From Mesorhizobium sp. RMAD-H1 (GTDB taxonomy: Bacteria; Pseudomonadota; Alphaproteobacteria; Rhizobiales; Rhizobiaceae): a stretch of 64,000 bases of DNA. The stretch lies in assembly GCF_014191375.1 (NCBI RefSeq), contig NZ_JACHWN010000001.1, positions 1,054,001-1,118,000 of the forward strand, given 5' to 3'. A model generated the notes under the pieces. That model saw only the letters and a program-made list of their open reading frames with translations, was not told the origin of the DNA and did not search any database. The translations under genes were made by a program, and so were the position numbers. Below, in pieces: positions 38,418 to 48,768 of the stretch (positions are counted from its first letter, which is position 1; every line of letters begins with the position of its first letter).

Positions 38418-38550
38418 TAGGGCTTCGTGGCCACCTGAGTCGGTAAGGCATCTGCTGCTGCACTTGAAATACAGCTGGCCTGCCGGAGCGGTTCCTAAAT
38501 GATAATGGCTTTAATGTCTGGCCGCTGGTGGGGTGGCGATGTTCTAGAAT

Positions 38551-38579
38551 GGGTCCTCGGGGCAAGCCGAGGATGACGA
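38551..38579 (-). repeat. Dispersed palindromic repeat (CGTCATCCTCGGGCTTGACC type), inverted copy
   Basis: On the minus strand it reads TCGTCATCCTCGGCTTGCCC then CGAGGACCC. This is a degenerate copy of the intergenic palindrome CGTCATCCTCGGGCTTGACC...GAGGATCC, widespread in alphaproteobacteria. Confidence 0.75.
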
Positions 38580-38637
38580 GCTGGAGTGGTTTCCGCCCGT
38601 CTCCAACGTTGGCAATTGGCGCAAAACATCCCTGCAA

Positions 38638-38673
38638 TCGTCATCCTCGGGCTTGACCCGAGGATCCATGCCT
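38638..38673 (+). repeat. Dispersed palindromic repeat (CGTCATCCTCGGGCTTGACC type), direct copy
   Basis: It reads TCGTCATCCTCGGGCTTGAC, then CCGAGGATCCATGCC, with the hairpin CCTCGGG/CCCGAGG. Its orientation opposes the copy at 38551, so the pair could fold as one larger structure. Confidence 0.8.
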
Positions 38674-38740
38674 GAACGGTCCAAGCGGAAACTGCTTCGC
38701 ACTTGTCGGTACCATCCCCCCGAGACACTTCATATAAATA

Positions 38741-38796
38741 GAAACGCCAACGCTCTCACCTGAAAGTGAAACGCTCCAACGTTCTCACCCAGAATC
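38741..38796 (+). repeat. Imperfect tandem repeat of about 28 bp
   Basis: Two units start GAAACG and contain CCAACGCTCTCACC and CCAACGTTCTCACC. The second runs straight into the intrinsic terminator at 38797. Confidence 0.55.
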
Positions 38797-38824
38797 AAAA
38801 ACGCGGCCCTGAAGCCGCGTTTTT
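38797..38824 (-). terminator. Intrinsic terminator of the GPR-like gene (may work both ways)
   Basis: The stem AAAACGCGGC/GCCGCGTTTT is flanked by A and T tracts on both sides. On the minus strand the tail is TTTTTGATT, 22 bp after the stop of the large gene. Confidence 0.8.
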
Positions 38825-38845
38825 CATTTGCATATTCCGCAGATA

Positions 38846-41800
38846 TCAGCGCAGGCGGCCGCTGGCGTGGGCGAGCATGGTGTAGACCTTGCCGGTATCG
38901 GAGGTCAGGTATGTCTGCGTCACCATGTTGTCGCGATCGTTGCGGGCGACGTCCTCGAGCAGGCGCTGGAAGTCATCCATGTAGCGGTCCACCGCGCGGC
39001 GGAACTCGCTGTCCGTCTGGTACTTGCGCTTGATCTCGTCGAAGGTCTGCTGACCCTTGAGCGTATAGAGGCGGCGGGTGAAGACATTGCGCTCGCCACG
39101 GCGATAGCGGTCCCAGAGCTCGACGGACGCATCGTGATCGATGGCGCGCGCGATATCGACGGACAGCGAATTGAGCGATTCCACCACATGGGCTGGCGAG
39201 CGCGTCGTACCGGTCGGCTGCGAGCGGATCTGCTCGGGCTGCTCGTCCTCGCGCGAGGCGCGGGCAAGGAGGTCCGAGACCCAGCCGCCGCCGCTGCGCG
39301 GCGCGGTGCCGCCGGATGCGGGCGCAGGCTGGCTCCTGCCGCCATTGACCGGCTCCTCCGCCTGGAAGGACCGCTCTGGAGCACGCGGTGCCGGAGCCGG
39401 GGCCGGGGCAGGCGCGGGACGAGGGGCCGGAGCAGGGCGGGAGACGGTCCTGTCCGCCCGGCTCTCGCCGACATCGACCAGACGGCCCGACTTGTTGACG
39501 ATCTCCGCCAGCTCCTTGAGCGCGTTGATCTGCTCGGAAACGGCCTTGCGCATGGCCTTGGTCGATTCCTTTGCCTCGGTCGGCATATCAAGCACGCCGC
39601 GCTTCAGCTCGCTGCGCGTCTCGTCGAGCTCGGTGCGGATTTCCGCGGCGGTGCGGCGAATCTCGTCGGTCGCGCTGGCGAACTTCTGCGCCGCCTGCTC
39701 GACGACATCGGAGATGGCGGCGCGCATCTGTTCGGCCGACATCCGCGTACGTCCTTCGGCGCGTTCGAACGCGGTCGAAACCAGCTTTTCGAAGGAGCGC
39801 ATGACCTGCTCGATGCCTTCCGAGCGCTGGACGAGGCCGGTGGCGAGCTCCTGCAGCGCCTGCTGGCGCTCCTCGAGCGTGGCGGCGAGATTGTGCTGCG
39901 CCGAGCCGATCATCTCGTTGGCGGAGCCGAGCACCCTGCTGTGCTCCTCGAAACGCTCGGCAATATTGGTGATCTGCTTCAGCGTCTCGTTGGAGAGGCT
40001 GCTCAGCGTATTGATATTGCCGCCGATGAGCCGGGTCGAGGAGGCAAAGGTCTCGGCCGCCCGGTTGGTGTTCTCGGCAAAGGTCGACGTGGTGTCGAGC
40101 AGGCGGGTGTCGATATCGCCGAGATTGCGGGTGGCCACATCGATGAGCTCGCCGAGCTTGGCGTTGGACGTCGCCAGCCGGTCGATGAGATCGCCCACGC
40201 CCTGCGACAGGCCCGTCTTGGCTTCCTGGATGGCGGAGATGGTTTCCGCCGTTCTGCTGGCAAGCGCATTGACCAGGGCCGCATTCTCGGCGCGCAGCCT
40301 GTCGGTCGCCGCGTGGGTGGCTTCCTCGAGCTGGCTCGCAAGGCCGCGGCCGCTGTCCGCCAGCCGCTCGACGAGCGGTTCCGCGGTATCGTGGAGAATG
40401 CGGGTGATCTCCTGCGAGCGGGCGGCGAGAACGGCGTTGAGCTCGCGCGTGCGCTCTTCCAGCGTGGCCGACGTGTTCTCGGTGACATTGGCGATGCGCG
40501 CTTCGATCGAGCCGAGCTCGGTCGCCACGCGCGATCCGATCTCGCCGAGGCTCATGGCAATGGCGTCGGCGCGCTCGTTGAGGCGGGCTTCCGTATTGCC
40601 GAGATTCTCGATGAGGCGGGCGCTGAAGGATTCGCCATAACCGTCGAGCGCTTCGCTGGCTTTTGCTGCCTCGGCCGAGAGGGTGTTCGCGGCTTCGCCG
40701 ATCTTCTCGCGCAGGGCGCCGGCGACGACCGATGCGCTCTGCTCCAGCGACCTGCGCACATTGTCCACGCCGATCGACAGCGCCTTCTGCATGGTCGCGG
40801 TGCGCTCGTCGATGACGCCCGTCTGATCGTCGAAGGCCCGTCCGATCGCCGAGCTGCTTTCGCCGATGGCCTGGTGCAGCATGGCCGTGCGCTGCTCGAG
40901 GATCTCACTGTGATCCTGCAGCGTCTGGCCGAGCGAGGCGGTGGTCTCCGTCAGGGCGGCGCGGATTTCGGCCGCACGATCCTCGATCGTGCGCTCGTGC
41001 CCGTCCAGCGTCTGGGCGAGGGCGGCATTGTTCTGCGCCAGGACGGAGCTGAGGCCCGCCGTGCGCTCGTCAATGGCCCGGGCATGCTCGTCGAAGCTTG
41101 CGCCCAGCGTGTCGCTGCTCTCCGAAAGCGCCGCGCGGATGGCGGCGGTGCGCTCTTCCAGAGCACGGGAAAGTCCGTCCTGGCCTTCGATGAGAACGCC
41201 ACGGACGCCGTCGACCCTTTCGTCGATCGTGCGGGCAAGCGCATCCTGGCTTCCGTTCAGGATATCGCGGATGGTGCGCGTACGCTCGTCGAGCGCGCGG
41301 GCAAGCGTCTCCTGGCTCTCGCCGAGCAGATCGCGGACGCCGCTGGTGCGCTCGTCGATCGAGCGGACATGGCTTTCGAAGGCGTTCTGCAGCACCGTGT
41401 TGTTCTCGGCCAGCGCCGCGCGGATGCCGGTGACGCGCTCATCAAGCGTCGAGCCGTGCTTTTCGAAGGTCTTGTCGAGAAGCGCTGTATTCTCGGCGAT
41501 CGCGGCCCTGATGGCGGCGGTGCGCTCATCGAGCAGCGACGCATGGTTCTCGGTGATGCCGCCGAGCGATGCCGCACTGGCAGCGACGGCCATCTCGATA
41601 GTGGAGGTGTGGGCGGCAAGCGTGTCGGCGTGATCACGGATGACGGCCTGGACACGGTCCGTCTCGCCGGAGAGGGAAGCCGCGAGCGCGTCGCGGCCTT
41701 CTGCCAGCTGGCCCGCAAAGGCAGTCGCCTTTTCGTTGAGCAGGCTCGCGACAGAATCGGCGATCCCGGAAAGATCGCTCGAGATCCGCGTCTTCGTCTC

Positions 41801-43402
41801 GTCGATGACGCCGCTGATCGAGGTGCGGCCTTCGGAGAAGGTCTCGGCGATCTCGCGGGTGCGGGCGATGAGGTTCTCGTTGATTTGGCGCGAGCGCGCC
41901 TCCAGCGCCGCATTGAGCTTTTCGGTGCTGGCGTCGAGGGACTGCGCGCGGGTCTCGAACTCGCTCAGCAGCGAACGTCCGCGTTCGGAGAGCGTGGTGT
42001 CGAGATTGGCCAGACGCGCATCGAACTCGCTGACCATCGTCTGCGTGGCGCTGCCGAGCAGGGAGGCGATACCGCTGGTGCGCTTGTCCAGGGCTTCCTC
42101 AAGATTTGTCGCCACCTGTTGCGTCTGCTCGTTCAGGGCGGCGATGCGCGTATCCAGCAGATTGGCGACGGCTTCGCCGGAGGTGGTGATACGGGAGGAG
42201 ACGTCGGCGGCGCGCGCGTCGATGGCGCCGGTGATCGTATTGCCGCTCTCGTTGATGCGGCTGACGAGATTCTCGCCGGAAAGGTTCAGCGATTCCGTCA
42301 GCTGCGTCGAGGCGCCCAGCACGCTGTCGCGGATGATGTTGGTGGCGGTGGTCAGCTCTTCCTTCAGCTGCTCGTGAGCGCCGGTGATCGAGGAGCGGAC
42401 ACGTTCGGCATGAGTGACGACGGCTTCGCGCTCGTTGCCGAGCTCGCTGACCAGCGTGCGGATGCGGATCTCATTGTCCGTATAGGCGCGTTCGAGTTCG
42501 TTGACTTCCGTCTGGACGAGGGTTTCGAGCTCGACGGCGCGGGCGAGCGTCCGCTCGATGCCTTCGCTCATGGCCGCCACTTCGCGACGGACCGCCTGGC
42601 CGAGCGAGGTGACGCGCTCGCCGGCGATGGCCTCGGGCTCGGCAAGACGCATGGCCGCTTCCGTCATCGTGCGGGCGGCGAATTGCATTTCCTGGGCGCG
42701 CCGCAGCATGTGGGCGAAACCCCAGAACATGAGGATCGGAACGGTGATGCCGGTCGCAACCGCAATGCCGGTGGGCGAGGAGAAGAAATTGCCGATGGCT
42801 TGCGGCGAGGTGAGGCCCGATCCGCTGAGCGAATGGCCGATCGCCAGGCCGCCGGCGGCCCAAAGCGCGCTGAGCGCGGTCGTCGTCCAATAGATGCGGT
42901 TGGAGGGGCGCTGGGCCAGACTGCGGCGCAGGAGCGCGGTGTCGCGGCGCAGATCGTCATTGGCCGGCGTCAGCGCCGCGGCTTTCGGCTGGTTCTGGGG
43001 CTGACCCTGCGCTTGCGGCGGGAACTGGGCTGCGGTGTCCGCTGCAGGATCCTGTGCGGGCGTGTTCACGGCCACGACGCGGGGCGGGAAGGGCGGCGGT
43101 GGCGGCGCAGCCACGGCGACGGCCGGCTTTGCCTTGTCGAGGGAGGGCTTCGCCATGGCCGAAGCAGGGCTGGCGCTCTTGGATATCGGGGCAAATGGGG
43201 CGGGCGGAGCCTTTTTCTCATTCGCCAGCTCTTCCGCCGCGCGCGAGATCTGTTCCTCCAGATCGTCAAGCGAGAAATCGTCATCGATGGAGCCGAGGTT
43301 CATATCAATGCCTAGATCATCGTCGAAATCGATATCCAGGGCCTTTTCCAGCGCTTCCTCGACCTCCAGGTCGATCTTCTCCGCTTTGGTTTTGGGTGCC
43401 AT
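38846..43402 (-). CDS. Large coiled-coil membrane protein, GPR/RgsE-like (polar growth ring)
   Basis: The 1518-residue protein has an acidic N terminus with DIDFDDDLGIDMNLGSIDDDF (two stretches), a Pro/Ala-rich cytoplasmic segment (65-145), and two membrane segments (about 171-193 and 212-232). About 1000 residues of continuous coiled coil follow with apolipoprotein-like periodicity, then a Pro/Arg-rich linker (about 1320-1360) and a C-terminal globular part. Residues 624-863 form nine 22- or 29-residue repeats starting (I/L)(D/E)(E/Q/D)R. The layout matches the growth pole ring protein GPR of Agrobacterium and RgsE of Sinorhizobium, which organise unipolar growth. It is divergent from an Hpt gene. 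Orthology is inferred from architecture. Confidence 0.8.
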   Translation of the reverse strand: MAPKTKAEKIDLEVEEALEKALDIDFDDDLGIDMNLGSIDDDFSLDDLEEQISRAAEELANEKKAPPAPFAPISKSASPASAMAKPSLDKAKPAVAVAAPPPPPFPPRVVAVNTPAQDPAADTAAQFPPQAQGQPQNQPKAAALTPANDDLRRDTALLRRSLAQRPSNRIYWTTTALSALWAAGGLAIGHSLSGSGLTSPQAIGNFFSSPTGIAVATGITVPILMFWGFAHMLRRAQEMQFAARTMTEAAMRLAEPEAIAGERVTSLGQAVRREVAAMSEGIERTLARAVELETLVQTEVNELERAYTDNEIRIRTLVSELGNEREAVVTHAERVRSSITGAHEQLKEELTTATNIIRDSVLGASTQLTESLNLSGENLVSRINESGNTITGAIDARAADVSSRITTSGEAVANLLDTRIAALNEQTQQVATNLEEALDKRTSGIASLLGSATQTMVSEFDARLANLDTTLSERGRSLLSEFETRAQSLDASTEKLNAALEARSRQINENLIARTREIAETFSEGRTSISGVIDETKTRISSDLSGIADSVASLLNEKATAFAGQLAEGRDALAASLSGETDRVQAVIRDHADTLAAHTSTIEMAVAASAASLGGITENHASLLDERTAAIRAAIAENTALLDKTFEKHGSTLDERVTGIRAALAENNTVLQNAFESHVRSIDERTSGVRDLLGESQETLARALDERTRTIRDILNGSQDALARTIDERVDGVRGVLIEGQDGLSRALEERTAAIRAALSESSDTLGASFDEHARAIDERTAGLSSVLAQNNAALAQTLDGHERTIEDRAAEIRAALTETTASLGQTLQDHSEILEQRTAMLHQAIGESSSAIGRAFDDQTGVIDERTATMQKALSIGVDNVRRSLEQSASVVAGALREKIGEAANTLSAEAAKASEALDGYGESFSARLIENLGNTEARLNERADAIAMSLGEIGSRVATELGSIEARIANVTENTSATLEERTRELNAVLAARSQEITRILHDTAEPLVERLADSGRGLASQLEEATHAATDRLRAENAALVNALASRTAETISAIQEAKTGLSQGVGDLIDRLATSNAKLGELIDVATRNLGDIDTRLLDTTSTFAENTNRAAETFASSTRLIGGNINTLSSLSNETLKQITNIAERFEEHSRVLGSANEMIGSAQHNLAATLEERQQALQELATGLVQRSEGIEQVMRSFEKLVSTAFERAEGRTRMSAEQMRAAISDVVEQAAQKFASATDEIRRTAAEIRTELDETRSELKRGVLDMPTEAKESTKAMRKAVSEQINALKELAEIVNKSGRLVDVGESRADRTVSRPAPAPRPAPAPAPAPAPRAPERSFQAEEPVNGGRSQPAPASGGTAPRSGGGWVSDLLARASREDEQPEQIRSQPTGTTRSPAHVVESLNSLSVDIARAIDHDASVELWDRYRRGERNVFTRRLYTLKGQQTFDEIKRKYQTDSEFRRAVDRYMDDFQRLLEDVARNDRDNMVTQTYLTSDTGKVYTMLAHASGRLR

Positions 43403-43711
43403 CGCTGTTACTTACCTCGTACTCATCACTGATGGGCATCGTGTTCAGATGCCGCACCGAACTCTTAACGCCCACCTTATATCGTACCGGCTCGTGTGCC
43501 GGAAAGAAACATCCGAATTCGCGAATGCTTAAAAGTTTAAACACAAGGTTAACGGCTGGAGCTTGACCGGCCGCAAAAATCGCCTTTTTCCGCTCTTACA
43601 CCGTCTTAACCAAATTGTGGAAATCTACACCGACAGGCAAGGCGCAAGTCTCGAATATGCCATTTTTGCGGGCGAACGGGAATGCACCAAAGAGCACCCA
43701 AGGAGAATAAA
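43403..43711. other. 309-bp divergent spacer between GPR-like and Hpt genes
   Basis: No gene is visible. Five TTAA words lie at 43465, 43529, 43537, 43549 and 43606, the last in TTAACCA, a good CtrA half-site. No pair has the exact TTAA-N7-TTAA spacing. The region should hold the promoters of both genes. Confidence 0.5.
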
Positions 43712-44116
43712 ATGGCGGTAGCCCGTCAAAACAACAGCCGAGTCGCCTCCGTGGAGAGCGCGGCAATCGCTTTCGTCCAGCCAGGCGGCGAAGTCTCCAG
43801 CCCCTCGCGCAGCCGTCCCATCGATCTGGTCCATCTGGCGCGTCAGACGCTTGGCGACCGGGCGCTGGAAGCCGAAGTGCTTGCGCTGTTCTCCAGGCAG
43901 GCGAGCGGCGTCGCCAGCCGCATCGGCCAGGTCACGGGGAAGGAGCGGGGGCTTCTCGCCCATTCGCTGAAAGGCTCTGCCCGCTCCATCGGCGCGTTCC
44001 GCGTGGCTGAGCTTGCCGAAAAGATCGAAGCCGATCCGGCCAGCGAAAAGGCCGTTGCCGCCCTCTACGATGCCCTGACGGACGTGCAGGAATTCATCGC
44101 GGCCATCAGCCGTTGA
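43712..44116 (+). CDS. Hpt domain phosphotransfer protein
   Basis: The 134-residue protein has a disordered N-terminal 35 residues and one histidine-phosphotransfer helical bundle. The phospho-site is H84 in LLAHSLKGSARSIGAF, matching the Hpt consensus HxLKGxxxxxGA. It would relay phosphate between hybrid sensor kinases and response regulators; no partner kinase lies in the window. The ATG at 43712 follows AAGGAGAATAAA. Its position divergent from the GPR-like gene suggests a cell-cycle or polarity link, which is inference only. Confidence 0.88.
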   Translation: MAVARQNNSRVASVESAAIAFVQPGGEVSSPSRSRPIDLVHLARQTLGDRALEAEVLALFSRQASGVASRIGQVTGKERGLLAHSLKGSARSIGAFRVAELAEKIEADPASEKAVAALYDALTDVQEFIAAISR

Positions 44117-44244
44117 AGAAACGCGGCCGGTCGCCTCGACCGGCCCGCCATTCCTCTCCTCATCCAACCTCTGTCGGGGTTGCGCTCCAGCGGCTGCATA
44201 ATGCCGCATATGGCCTGGAGCATCGGCTGTACCGTTGAACTTGA

Positions 44245-44616
<372 letters not shown>

Positions 44617-44801
44617 AGCCTCCTGCCGCGCGCTTCAATCCTGCCGGCCGGCGAATCAATAAAAAGTTTGACCTTGCATCTTCCAGGCGTTACGCGGCTT
44701 GAGCATCAGCCGCGCGCCTTCATGGTGAGTTGGGCGCGTCAGCCAGCCTTCCATTCTTGCAGCGCCGTGCCCTTTCGGGACGCTTTAGAAGGACGCTGTA
44801 A

Positions 44802-46282
<1,481 letters not shown>

Positions 46283-46352
46283 GGGCTTTATCGCCCCGTA
46301 CGGACATATCCGCCGCAGTGACTTTGCGGTGTGATTGTGGCATCCGGTGCGC

Positions 46353-46760
46353 ATGAAGGCCATTCGGCGCATACTCCGGGACAGGATTTCGGCCACTGCG
46401 ATAGCGGTGCTCGCCGCCTATTTCCTGCTGCTGCAGGGTCTCCTTGGCGGCATGGCGCAAGGGGCCATGGCGGCGTCCGCCGTCGATCCTCTGCACGTCA
46501 TCTGTTCCTCGTCCGGAGCTGCAACGATCGATCAGCCGGGGGACCAGAACGGTCCTGCCGGGAAGGCGGCTGACTGTCCCTGCTGCACGCTCTGCCGCCT
46601 TGCTTGCGCGGCCATGCCCGCGATCCTCGACGGCGCGGGAGGCTTCGTTCATCTCGCCGCGCTGTTCGATACCGCCGTTCCGCCCCATGCGGAGATCGGT
46701 TCCACTCCGCCGCTGCGGCGGCTGATCGCGGAACCGAGGGCGCCTCCGTCGTTCTCCTGA
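46353..46760 (+). CDS. DUF2946-like membrane protein
   Basis: The 135-residue protein has one N-terminal membrane segment (about 13-40, IAVLAAYFLLLQGLLGGMAQG). A Cys-rich stretch follows (CSSSGAAT..., ADCPCCTLCRLAC) that could bind metal. It fits DUF2946, often found beside TonB receptors and PepSY proteins in metal-related loci. The ATG at 46353 is preferred over an in-frame TTG at 46335. It precedes the PepSY gene by 66 bp and is probably in one operon with it. Confidence 0.7.
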   Translation: MKAIRRILRDRISATAIAVLAAYFLLLQGLLGGMAQGAMAASAVDPLHVICSSSGAATIDQPGDQNGPAGKAADCPCCTLCRLACAAMPAILDGAGGFVHLAALFDTAVPPHAEIGSTPPLRRLIAEPRAPPSFS

Positions 46761-46826
46761 CATCGTCGAACCAGGGCCGATATTGCGCATCGCGCATCGG
46801 CTTCGTTTCCAGTCAGGAGAAAAATC

Positions 46827-48197
46827 ATGTCCGATCTGACAATCGGGCGGGGAAGCAATGGCGCTGCCGTGCAGTCCGCGTCCGACCTTTATCGCGCCGT
46901 CTGGCGCTGGCATTTCTATGCGGGGCTCATGGTCCTGCCCTTCATGATCACGCTCGCGGTCACCGGGGCGCTCTATCTCTTTCGCGACGGGATCGACGCC
47001 ATCGTCCATTCCGATCTCAAGAAGGTGGAGATAGCCGAAAGCGTAGCCAGGGCTTCGCCCTCGGCAATGGTGGCCGCGGCCATCGCCGCCCATCCCGGCA
47101 CGGCCGTCAAATTCACCGATCCGGCAACGCCGGCCACATCGGCGGAGATCACCGTCAACACGGAGAACCGGGGCAAGCTTGCCGTTTACGTCAATCCCTA
47201 TACCGGGCAGGTGCTCGGCTCGCTCCCCGATCGCGGAACGATCATGTGGACCATCCGCTATCTCCACAGCCTGAAATATTTCGGATCATTCGCCCGTGCA
47301 TTGATCGAGATTGCCGGCGGCTGGTCGATCCTGCTCGTCGGCACGGGGATCTATCTCTGGTGGCCGCGCCGCCAGACGGGCGGGGTCCTGAGCGTCCGCG
47401 GGACGCCGAAGCGGCGGGTCTTCTGGCGCGACATCCATGCCGTGACCGGCCTGTTCGTCGGCTTCTTCATCGTCTTCCTGGCGATCACCGGCATGCCCTG
47501 GTCGGGTGTGTGGGGCGCCAAGGTCAACGAATGGGCGAACGGCAACAATTTCGGCTATCCCGCCGGTGTCCGCGTGGCCGTGCCCATGTCCGACGAACAT
47601 CTCGATCATGTCGCCAAGTCCTCATGGTCGCTCGAACAGGCAAAGATCCCGCAATCAGCGCAACATACGCACGGTGCGCAACCCATCGGACTCGATGACG
47701 CCGTCGCGATCTTCGATCGGCTGGGGCTGCATCGCGGCTATGCGGTGTATATTCCGACGAGCCCTGCCGGCGTTTATACCGGGTCCGTCTATCCCGACGA
47801 TCTCTCCCGGCAACGGGTGGTGCACCTGGACCAATATTCCGGCCAGCCGCTCATCGACATGAGCTTTGCCGATTACGGCCCGCTGGGCAAATGGCTGGAA
47901 TGGGGGATCAATGTCCATATGGGACAGGAGTTCGGCCTGGCAAATCAGCTTGTGCTGCTCGCCGCGTGCATGGGGATCGTCATGCTGGCGGTTTCCGCCG
48001 GCGTCATGTGGTGGAAACGGCGTCCGGCGGGATCACTCGGCGTGCCGCCCATGCCGGCGGACCGGCGCGTGTTCCGCGGGCTGATCGCCATTCTGGTCGC
48101 CGGAGGGGTCATATTCCCCCTGGTCGGCCTTTCCCTGGCGATCATGCTGGCGCTGGACTGGCTTTACGCCAGGATATCGCGCCCTCGGACTGCCTGA
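46827..48197 (+). CDS. PepSY-associated transmembrane protein (PiuB-like)
   Basis: The 456-residue protein has four predicted membrane segments and two PepSY-type periplasmic regions. It begins RAVWRWHFYAGLMVLPFMITLAVTGALYLF, the family hallmark, with DIHAVTGLFVGFFIVFLAITGMPWSGVWG in the middle. Such proteins are tied to siderophore-iron or metal reduction at the inner membrane. The ATG at 46827 follows CAGGAGAAA. No iron-regulator box is evident upstream. A strong hairpin follows the gene. Confidence 0.9.
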   Translation: MSDLTIGRGSNGAAVQSASDLYRAVWRWHFYAGLMVLPFMITLAVTGALYLFRDGIDAIVHSDLKKVEIAESVARASPSAMVAAAIAAHPGTAVKFTDPATPATSAEITVNTENRGKLAVYVNPYTGQVLGSLPDRGTIMWTIRYLHSLKYFGSFARALIEIAGGWSILLVGTGIYLWWPRRQTGGVLSVRGTPKRRVFWRDIHAVTGLFVGFFIVFLAITGMPWSGVWGAKVNEWANGNNFGYPAGVRVAVPMSDEHLDHVAKSSWSLEQAKIPQSAQHTHGAQPIGLDDAVAIFDRLGLHRGYAVYIPTSPAGVYTGSVYPDDLSRQRVVHLDQYSGQPLIDMSFADYGPLGKWLEWGINVHMGQEFGLANQLVLLAACMGIVMLAVSAGVMWWKRRPAGSLGVPPMPADRRVFRGLIAILVAGGVIFPLVGLSLAIMLALDWLYARISRPRTA

Positions 48198-48203
48198 TGA
48201 TGA

Positions 48204-48234
48204 AGGAGGCGCCGTCATTATGACGGCACCTCCT
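48204..48234. terminator. Hairpin between convergent genes
   Basis: AGGAGG-GCCGTCAT pairs with ATGACGGC-CCTCCT around a minimal loop, with one mismatch. No T-tract follows in either direction, so it may protect 3' ends rather than terminate. Confidence 0.5.
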
Positions 48235-48265
48235 GATCATTCCGGGACGATCGGGCGGCAAGTCC

Positions 48266-48688
48266 TCAGTCGGCTGCGCTTCTGATCTCGACCGCCTTGA
48301 CCTTGCCCTTGGCCATGCCGCAGCGCAGCGTGATATCGGCCCAGTTGGTGGAATCGGTGCGCGGGCGTGCCTCGCCGGGCACGGCGATGACAGTCGACAC
48401 CTCAGTGTGATCCTTGTCGCTGAATTTGCCCGCCTTCTTGTCGACCTTTGCCTTGCCGATATCCTCCTGCGTGAAGCCGAGGCGGTCGAATTTCTTGCTT
48501 TTCTTTACAAGATCATAGCCCGTCGCGATGCACTCGGCCATCTCCGGCGAGGCGTGCTGATCCTTCACCAGCGTCTCGTAATTGCCCTTGAAATCCTTCG
48601 ATTTCTTTGGCGGGGTCTCCGCATGGGCCGCGCCGGCTGCGATAATCGAAGCGAAGACAGACATCGCCAGTAGTTTATCGAATTTCAT
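48266..48688 (-). CDS. Periplasmic protein of unknown function, 140 aa
   Basis: A signal peptide (MKFDKLLAMSVFASIIAAGAAHA, cleavage after AHA) precedes a Lys-rich domain with two cysteines (MAECIATGYDLVKKSKKF and DITLRCGMAKGKVKAVEI), likely disulfide-linked. The ATG at 48688 gives a proper signal peptide; longer frames upstream do not. I do not recognise the family. It is followed upstream on the same strand by the extensin-like gene. Confidence 0.7.
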   Translation of the reverse strand: MKFDKLLAMSVFASIIAAGAAHAETPPKKSKDFKGNYETLVKDQHASPEMAECIATGYDLVKKSKKFDRLGFTQEDIGKAKVDKKAGKFSDKDHTEVSTVIAVPGEARPRTDSTNWADITLRCGMAKGKVKAVEIRSAAD

Positions 48689-48768
48689 TGCTCTGTTCCT
48701 CGTATTGAGAGCTCTTGGAAAGTCATGCTGCAAATTAATCCATTTATATACGGTTAAATATCCTTCCT

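Larger units (their letters stand above)
38418..38845. other. 428-bp intergenic region with repeats
   Basis: No protein gene is visible. It holds two opposed copies of a palindromic repeat (38551-38579, 38638-38673), a tandem of about 28 bp (38741-38796) and an intrinsic terminator (38797-38824). The tandem plus terminator could be a small RNA; no clear promoter is seen. Confidence 0.6.

Noticed and set aside
38828..43315. A 1495-codon plus-strand open frame opposite the GPR-like gene
   Set aside because: It is the mirror of a repetitive GC-rich coding sequence, with an R/G/D-rich composition unlike any family, while the minus strand has a clear membrane-anchored coiled-coil protein.
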